Assembly (NCBI GenBank): GCA_021736615.1
Contig: JAIPFN010000223.1
Location: forward strand, 1 to 9,700
DNA from: Phycisphaerae bacterium
Lineage (GTDB): Bacteria; Planctomycetota; Phycisphaerae; Sedimentisphaerales; Anaerohalosphaeraceae
Direction: 5' to 3'
DNA: 9,700 bases
The position numbers were made by a program, and so were the translations under genes. Each line of letters opens with the position of its first letter. Within the stretch, counting starts at the first letter, position 1. Below, piece after piece: positions 7,086-9,700 of the stretch. The notes under the pieces are model-generated. The model saw only the letters and a program-made list of their open reading frames with translations, did no database searches and was not told where the DNA came from.

Positions 7086-7589
7086 CTATTTTGCGAATGC
7101 TTTGTCGATATAATACTCCATCATCTCACCTTGTTCGTAGACGACGTAATGGATTTTTTCTTTTAATTTTGGTTTTGTGAAAATCATTTTATTACTGCCG
7201 CCCACGGTCCAGACCATTGGTATATCGAACCCTTCTTTACGCAGCATCCGGGTCGACCAGTTCTTTAGCTCGCTAGCCGTAAGGTCTGCGGATTTGTTTG
7301 ATTTGACAACTATATGCACATGATTACTTCTGACATGGACAGCATACAGATGCCACTGCCGAATATCGCAGTGTTTGATTATGGTTTCAAGTACGATTTG
7401 ACGTTTGGCGGAGTTTAGGGTTACTGGGTCGTTTGTTATTTTCTGATATTCGTGTTTATGTATTCCAGTGTGTTTAGCAAGTTTTAAAGTCGTGCCATCC
7501 TGCCGGACAATGCTGCCTCGTTCATCGCCATGAAGCCACGTACCGTATGTGGTAAATGTAATGAAATATGCCAAAATGGGATTATTCAT
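7086..7589 (-). CDS. REP-associated tyrosine transposase (RAYT), IS200-like Y1 family
   Basis: The 167-residue product is a small HUH single-strand nuclease of the Y1_Tnp superfamily. The HUH motif is H90-V-H92 in VRSNHVHIVVKS. The nucleophile is probably Tyr148 or Tyr151 in IHYVVYEQGE. The N-terminus AYFITFTTYGTWLHGDERG is typical of this transposase group. The length suits a single-domain RAYT. These enzymes bind and nick REP hairpins in single-stranded DNA; that this one acts on the flanking palindromes is inference from position. The frame is intact and all catalytic features are present. No clear Shine-Dalgarno precedes the ATG, and I found no convincing promoter, so expression may be low. 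No second transposase or IS-end signature is visible, which favours a domesticated RAYT over an active insertion sequence. Confidence 0.88.
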   Translation of the reverse strand: MNNPILAYFITFTTYGTWLHGDERGSIVRQDGTTLKLAKHTGIHKHEYQKITNDPVTLNSAKRQIVLETIIKHCDIRQWHLYAVHVRSNHVHIVVKSNKSADLTASELKNWSTRMLRKEGFDIPMVWTVGGSNKMIFTKPKLKEKIHYVVYEQGEMMEYYIDKAFAK

Positions 7590-7628
7590 ACATTACAACT
7601 AATCAGATAACCACAATAAATGCAAGCA

Positions 7629-7676
7629 AAAAGCCCAAACAAAAGCGCGGGGGCGCAAGCCCCCCGAATAAGAACC
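7629..7676 (+). repeat. REP palindrome 4
   Basis: Flank AAAAGCGC, stem GGGGGC (7649-7654), loop GCAA, stem GCCCCC (7659-7664), then CCGAATAAGAACCT. It is the positional counterpart of palindrome 1 but has the regular core. Confidence 0.85.
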
Positions 7677-7697
7677 TCAAAACAACGTACAATCTCG

Positions 7698-7746
7698 TGA
7701 AAACCCACCCAAAAGCGCGGGGGCGCAAGCCCCCCGAATAAGCGTC
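7698..7746 (+). repeat. REP palindrome 5
   Basis: Flank ACCCACCCAAAAGCGC, stem GGGGGC (7719-7724), loop GCAA, stem GCCCCC (7729-7734), then CCGAATAAGCGTCT. It is the positional counterpart of palindrome 2. Confidence 0.85.
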
Positions 7747-7777
7747 TAAGCACGACATTCAAATTTTATGAGGTCAT

Positions 7778-7812
7778 AATTCGGAGTGCTCGCGCACTCG
7801 CGCTTCTGGGTT
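7778..7812 (-). repeat. REP palindrome 6 (inverted)
   Basis: Read on the minus strand: ACCCAGAAGCGC, stem GAGTGC, loop GCGA, stem GCACTC, then CCGAATTA. The stem on the plus strand is 7784-7789 with 7794-7799. It is the counterpart of palindrome 3 with the same stem sequence. Confidence 0.85.
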
Positions 7813-7838
7813 AACCATAATGTCTTTGGACGCAAAAA

Positions 7839-7872
7839 AACGGGGCGACCTTTTTTGGCTGGCCGCCCCGTT
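7839..7872. terminator. Bidirectional intrinsic terminator
   Basis: AACGGGGCG (7839-7847) pairs with CGCCCCGTT (7864-7872) around a 16-nt loop. Read on the minus strand it is followed by a long T run; on the plus strand by TTGTTTTT. It could end minus-strand transcripts from the Cys-rich gene, whose stop lies 221 bp away, and would insulate the REP/RAYT unit. I see nothing else in 7873-8092 beyond AT-rich sequence. Confidence 0.75.
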
Positions 7873-8092
7873 GTTTTTACTTTTTGTGATTCTTACCAGC
7901 GACTACTCAAATTCGGCAAAACAAAAATGACCGCTGTAACAGCGTGCATGCGGAAAATGTTGACGATTTTAAATGTCATGGTAGCGAAAAAAGAATATTG
8001 GAAATCTGAATTATATGCTTGATTTGAGATTGAAATATAATAGTTATTTTTGCCTAAATAGTAGTATAGCATATTAAATTCAATACCGCGTT

Positions 8093-8329
8093 CTAAATGA
8101 TTTCCCTTCTACATTCCTCGCCAGGAATACAATAAGAGCAACTATCGCAATCGCCATTACAGTACGCACCTTCTTCTTCTTTCCAGCAATCACGGCACAT
8201 ATCTTCACCGTTTAATATTTCATCAAAATCTTTTTCAGTATAGCGTCGTCCTTCTCCATTATTTTTACGCGTGAAACCATCCTTATCACAAACTTTCTCA
8301 CATTCGGGGCAGAAATAGCCAATAGCCAT
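8093..8329 (-). CDS. Small Cys-rich protein, putative zinc ribbon
   Basis: I do not recognise the family. The 78-residue product has ten Cys. Two C-x2-C knuckles (Cys7/Cys10, CPEC; Cys45/Cys48, CRDC), 34 residues apart, look like a four-Cys zinc ribbon. A separate C-terminal cluster, Cys57, 61, 64, 67 and 73 (CNGDCDSCSYC), could bind a second metal. The middle is highly charged, and there is no signal peptide or membrane segment. I chose the ATG at 8329 because GGTGAG lies just upstream with 4-5 nt spacing; an upstream in-frame ATG at 8362 would add 11 residues but lacks such a site. No partner gene is adjacent. The upstream region is the arm of an inverted-repeat element at 8371. Confidence 0.7.
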   Translation of the reverse strand: MAIGYFCPECEKVCDKDGFTRKNNGEGRRYTEKDFDEILNGEDMCRDCWKEEEGAYCNGDCDSCSYCIPGEECRREII

Positions 8330-8370
8330 AAGACTCACCTTTCCTAAAACAATTTTATGCAAACATTCCT

Positions 8371-8478
8371 CATATTAGGTTCACACCCAATAAAGTTGGT
8401 AAATCATGGTTACTTAATGTAAAAATTAAAATGCAAAAAGCAAAAAGACAAATAAAAACTTAAAAATACTAGTCCGGA
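8371..8478 (+). repeat. Left arm of imperfect inverted-repeat element
   Basis: It starts CATATTAGGTTCACACCCAA, continues AAAGTTGGT, then an A-rich tract with a 7-nt period (TTAATGT, AAAAATT, AAAATGC, AAAAAGC, AAAAAGA, CAAATAA, AAACTTA, AAAATAC; 8414-8469). It ends in AGTCCGGACT, a perfect 10-bp palindrome (8471-8480). It aligns with the reverse complement of 8634-8739. Confidence 0.7.
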
Positions 8479-8633
8479 CTCAACGGGAAAACATGGTTTA
8501 TTGTTCGTTTGGGCCTATTTTGAATATCCTTATTGCCGGTCCCGCAAATTTCCAGAAGGCGTTTTTGGTTCAGTAAGTTTCATGGGAGTTCAATATGACT
8601 TGCCAAGCAGTTTCGCTTTTTGCAAAACCAGGC

Positions 8634-8739
8634 GGACCCTCAATTTTGATTTTTAATTTGTCATTTTGATCTTTAATCTTTGATTTTTCATTTATACAAT
8701 ATAATTTGAACCAACTTTTTGGGAGTTGAACCTCATATT
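8634..8739 (-). repeat. Right arm of imperfect inverted-repeat element
   Basis: Read on the minus strand from 8739: AATATGAGGTTCAACTCCCA, AAAAGTTGGTTCAAA, then an A-rich tract, then GAGGGTCCG. On the plus strand the tract splits into 7-nt units ATTTTGA, TTTTTAA, TTTGTC (6 nt), ATTTTGA, TCTTTAA, TCTTTGA, TTTTTCA, TTTATAC (8643-8697). A direct TTGAACC repeat lies at 8706 and 8726. Confidence 0.7.
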
Positions 8740-8834
8740 ATTAAAATACCATTTGTTTATTTAAGAAAATTTCCAAGTTCGTTAAATATGTATAACTACC
8801 TCTTTCCCGCGAAAAACAGCATTGTCTAATTCTC

Positions 8835-9341
8835 TTATACCTTATATCCCTGTTCTAATGCCTTAATCATAATTTGAGCACAACCCATAGCATCTGATAG
8901 AGCTTCGTGGTGGTCCAATTCTATGCCAAGGTGCTCACACACTTCATCAAGAGAATATGAAGGCAGTTTCAGAAATGACTTTGCTGCTTTTATGGAGCAA
9001 GTTATCTTATGTTTTGGAATTGGAATATTATATTTCTCGCACGATTTATAGAGCACTGATTTGTCAAATGAAGCATTATGAGCAACAATAAAATCAGCCT
9101 CTTTCAACATGGGAACAAGCTCTTGCCAAACCTCATCAAATGCAAGAGCATCTTCGACATCTTCTTCTGTCAATCCATGAACATCAATACAGAAACTATG
9201 AAAATAAGTATGTGGATTAATCAGCCTGCTTTCTTTGGCGACTATTTCGCCATTAGCTATTCTTACGAGACCAATAGCACAGGCAGAACTTCTTTCGTTA
9301 TTAGCTGTTTCAAAATCTATAGCAACAAAATCAGATTTCAT
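8835..9341 (-). CDS. DEDDh 3'-5' exonuclease, DnaQ-like
   Basis: The 168-residue product is a stand-alone exonuclease domain of the DnaQ/PolC-epsilon superfamily, expected to remove nucleotides from 3' ends of DNA or RNA with two metal ions. All five catalytic residues are visible: D9 and E11 (AIDFET, ExoI), D93 (VAHNASFDKS, ExoII), and H145 with D150 (HHEALSDA, ExoIII). It is not fused to a polymerase, UvrC-like or other domain, so its role (repair, RNA turnover or proofreading) is open. The start is well supported by AAGGAG seven bases upstream of ATG. The upstream 64-aa gene stops 11 bp before this ATG, with its TAA adjoining the ribosome-binding site, so translation of the two is probably coupled. 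There is no clear terminator downstream. Confidence 0.92.
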   Translation of the reverse strand: MKSDFVAIDFETANNERSSACAIGLVRIANGEIVAKESRLINPHTYFHSFCIDVHGLTEEDVEDALAFDEVWQELVPMLKEADFIVAHNASFDKSVLYKSCEKYNIPIPKHKITCSIKAAKSFLKLPSYSLDEVCEHLGIELDHHEALSDAMGCAQIMIKALEQGYKV

Positions 9342-9352
9342 TATATTTCTCC

Positions 9353-9547
9353 TTAAAGGCTATCAATCGCTTGCTTAGCTTCTTCAAATTTCTCAATAAC
9401 TTTGTTGGCGAAGACACTTCTACCATTAGCTCCCTTTTTAATCATGTCAAGCCATGGAGCTAAGCTCGTTCTCCAACTCTCATTATATTCATCCCAGAAG
9501 TTGCTTATTTCATTATCTTTGATGTCCTTATATCCAAGTGGTTCCAT
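9353..9547 (-). CDS. Unrecognised 64-aa protein upstream of the exonuclease
   Basis: I do not recognise this protein. It is 64 residues long, predicted largely helical, with Trp at 18, 26 and 33 and a charged C-terminal helix (VIEKFEEAKQAIDSL). There is no signal peptide or Cys. An in-frame TAG ten codons upstream of the ATG shows it is not the tail of a longer frame. The ribosome-binding site is weak. It forms an operon with the exonuclease, 11 bp apart. It could be an accessory or regulatory partner of that enzyme, but this is only inference from position. Confidence 0.6.
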   Translation of the reverse strand: MEPLGYKDIKDNEISNFWDEYNESWRTSLAPWLDMIKKGANGRSVFANKVIEKFEEAKQAIDSL

Positions 9548-9567
9548 TAACTTTTCAAGTTTCTGAT

Positions 9568-9596
9568 GTGATAACTAAAGTACTCCCCGTTGTCAA
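9568..9596 (-). promoter_or_regulatory. Putative promoter of the 64-aa / exonuclease operon
   Basis: On the minus strand, a perfect TTGACA (plus-strand 9591-9596) is followed after 17 bp by TATCAC (9568-9573), four of six matches to the -10. Transcription would start near 9561, leaving a leader of only about 14 nt, which fits the weak ribosome-binding site. Further right, to 9700, there is only AT-rich sequence and the hairpin at 9663-9690. Confidence 0.5.
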
Positions 9597-9662
9597 GACC
9601 AAAAAAGTTTTTTTATAAGGTGGCTCGTTGTGCTTCCGTTTTAACCTTTAATATCTGATGCA

Positions 9663-9690
9663 ACCGAGAAAAAATACTCTTTTTTTCGGT
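9663..9690. other. AT-rich hairpin near the window edge
   Basis: ACCGAGAAAAA (9663-9673) pairs with TTTTTTCGGT over nearly its whole length, with one G-T wobble and a short loop. It is low in GC, and its gene context lies outside the window, so its role cannot be judged. Confidence 0.35.
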
Positions 9691-9700
9691 GGAGGATTTT

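Larger units (their letters stand above)
6845..7812. mobile_element. REPtron-like unit: RAYT gene between duplicated blocks of REP palindromes
   Basis: A single transposase gene of the REP-associated tyrosine transposase type lies between two related blocks (about 6845-7070 and 7628-7814). Each block contains three REP-like palindromes ordered plus, plus, minus. RAYT genes in enterobacteria and pseudomonads are typically flanked by the REPs they act on. The same arrangement here supports one functional unit. Outer limits are set by where the two blocks stop resembling each other and are approximate. Confidence 0.75.
7628..7814 (+). repeat. Right REP block, direct repeat of the left block
   Basis: It begins AAAAAGCCCAAACAAAA and holds three palindromes in the same order and orientation as the left block. 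It lies directly upstream of the RAYT start, so transcription of the transposase would begin at or inside it. Confidence 0.8.
8371..8739. mobile_element. MITE-like element with about 105-bp imperfect terminal inverted repeats
   Basis: Two arms in inverse orientation enclose a less AT-rich centre of about 155 bp (8479-8633). Each arm has the same order of parts: GGTTCA, CCCAA, AAAGTTGGT, a heptad-periodic A/T tract, then a TCCG motif. No transposase or ORF of useful length lies inside. The centre holds TGGGAGTTCAATATGA (8583-8598), a degenerate copy of the end motif TGGGAGTTGAACCTCA (8720-8735). No target-site duplication is clear. It fills most of the 472-bp gap between the Cys-rich gene and the exonuclease gene. 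Confidence 0.55.

Noticed and set aside
6845..7814. Regularly repeated GC-rich palindromes suggest a CRISPR array
   Set aside because: The repeats change orientation, spacing is irregular, the sequences between them are themselves related in the two blocks rather than unique, and no cas gene is present.
7786..8022. Open frame of 78 codons on the plus strand
   Set aside because: It starts inside REP palindrome 6, runs through the terminator at 7839-7872, has no ribosome-binding site, and its product has no recognisable features.
8352..8380. Possible promoter of the Cys-rich gene (TAAAAT on the minus strand)
   Set aside because: No -35-like hexamer lies at 16-18 bp from it, so the match is no better than chance in AT-rich DNA.
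8481..8633. Short minus-strand open frame in the centre of the inverted-repeat element
   Set aside because: It is only about 38 codons, lacks an ATG and a ribosome-binding site, and lies inside a repeat element.

Overview
The window looks like chromosomal DNA from a planctomycete of the Phycisphaerae/Sedimentisphaerales type. This rests mainly on the secreted protein at 4573-6786: a signal peptide, GLUG-like and Pmp-like beta-helix repeats, and a C-terminal dockerin-like Asp/Asn repeat, a combination common in that group. Gene density is low, intergenic spaces are long and rich in short tandem repeats, and base composition is mixed. No rRNA, tRNA or CRISPR array was seen. The taxonomic call is inference.

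Layout. 142-2049 (-) encodes a DUF4954-type left-handed beta-helix protein. It is divergent from 2408-4198 (+), a GT-B glycosyltransferase related to glycogen/starch synthases, which ends at a strong intrinsic terminator (4311-4343). The 374-bp gap that follows holds heptamer and nonamer tandem repeats and a near-consensus promoter (TTGACA-17-TAAAAT). That promoter drives the secreted beta-helix/dockerin-like protein (4573-6786, +).

6845-7812 is the most distinctive region. A small IS200-like HUH transposase of the RAYT type (7086-7589, -) lies between two copies of a block of about 190-225 bp. Each block carries three REP-like palindromes in the same order (+, +, -). The hairpins end in GNRA-type tetraloops, and their stems differ by paired, compensatory changes. 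This looks like a planctomycete REPtron.

The right third is AT-richer. It holds a Cys-rich putative zinc-binding protein (8093-8329, -), a 370-bp imperfect inverted-repeat element built on heptad-periodic A/T-rich arms (8371-8739), and a two-gene operon on the minus strand: an unrecognised 64-aa protein (9353-9547) followed by a DEDDh 3'-5' exonuclease (8835-9341), with its own putative promoter at 9568-9596.

How the parts relate. The first two genes probably both act in carbohydrate or nucleotide-sugar metabolism. The secreted protein is probably surface-bound. The RAYT and its palindromes form one functional unit. Short repeats with a 7-nt period recur in three separate intergenic regions with unrelated unit sequences, so the intergenic DNA itself is the second unusual feature of the window.
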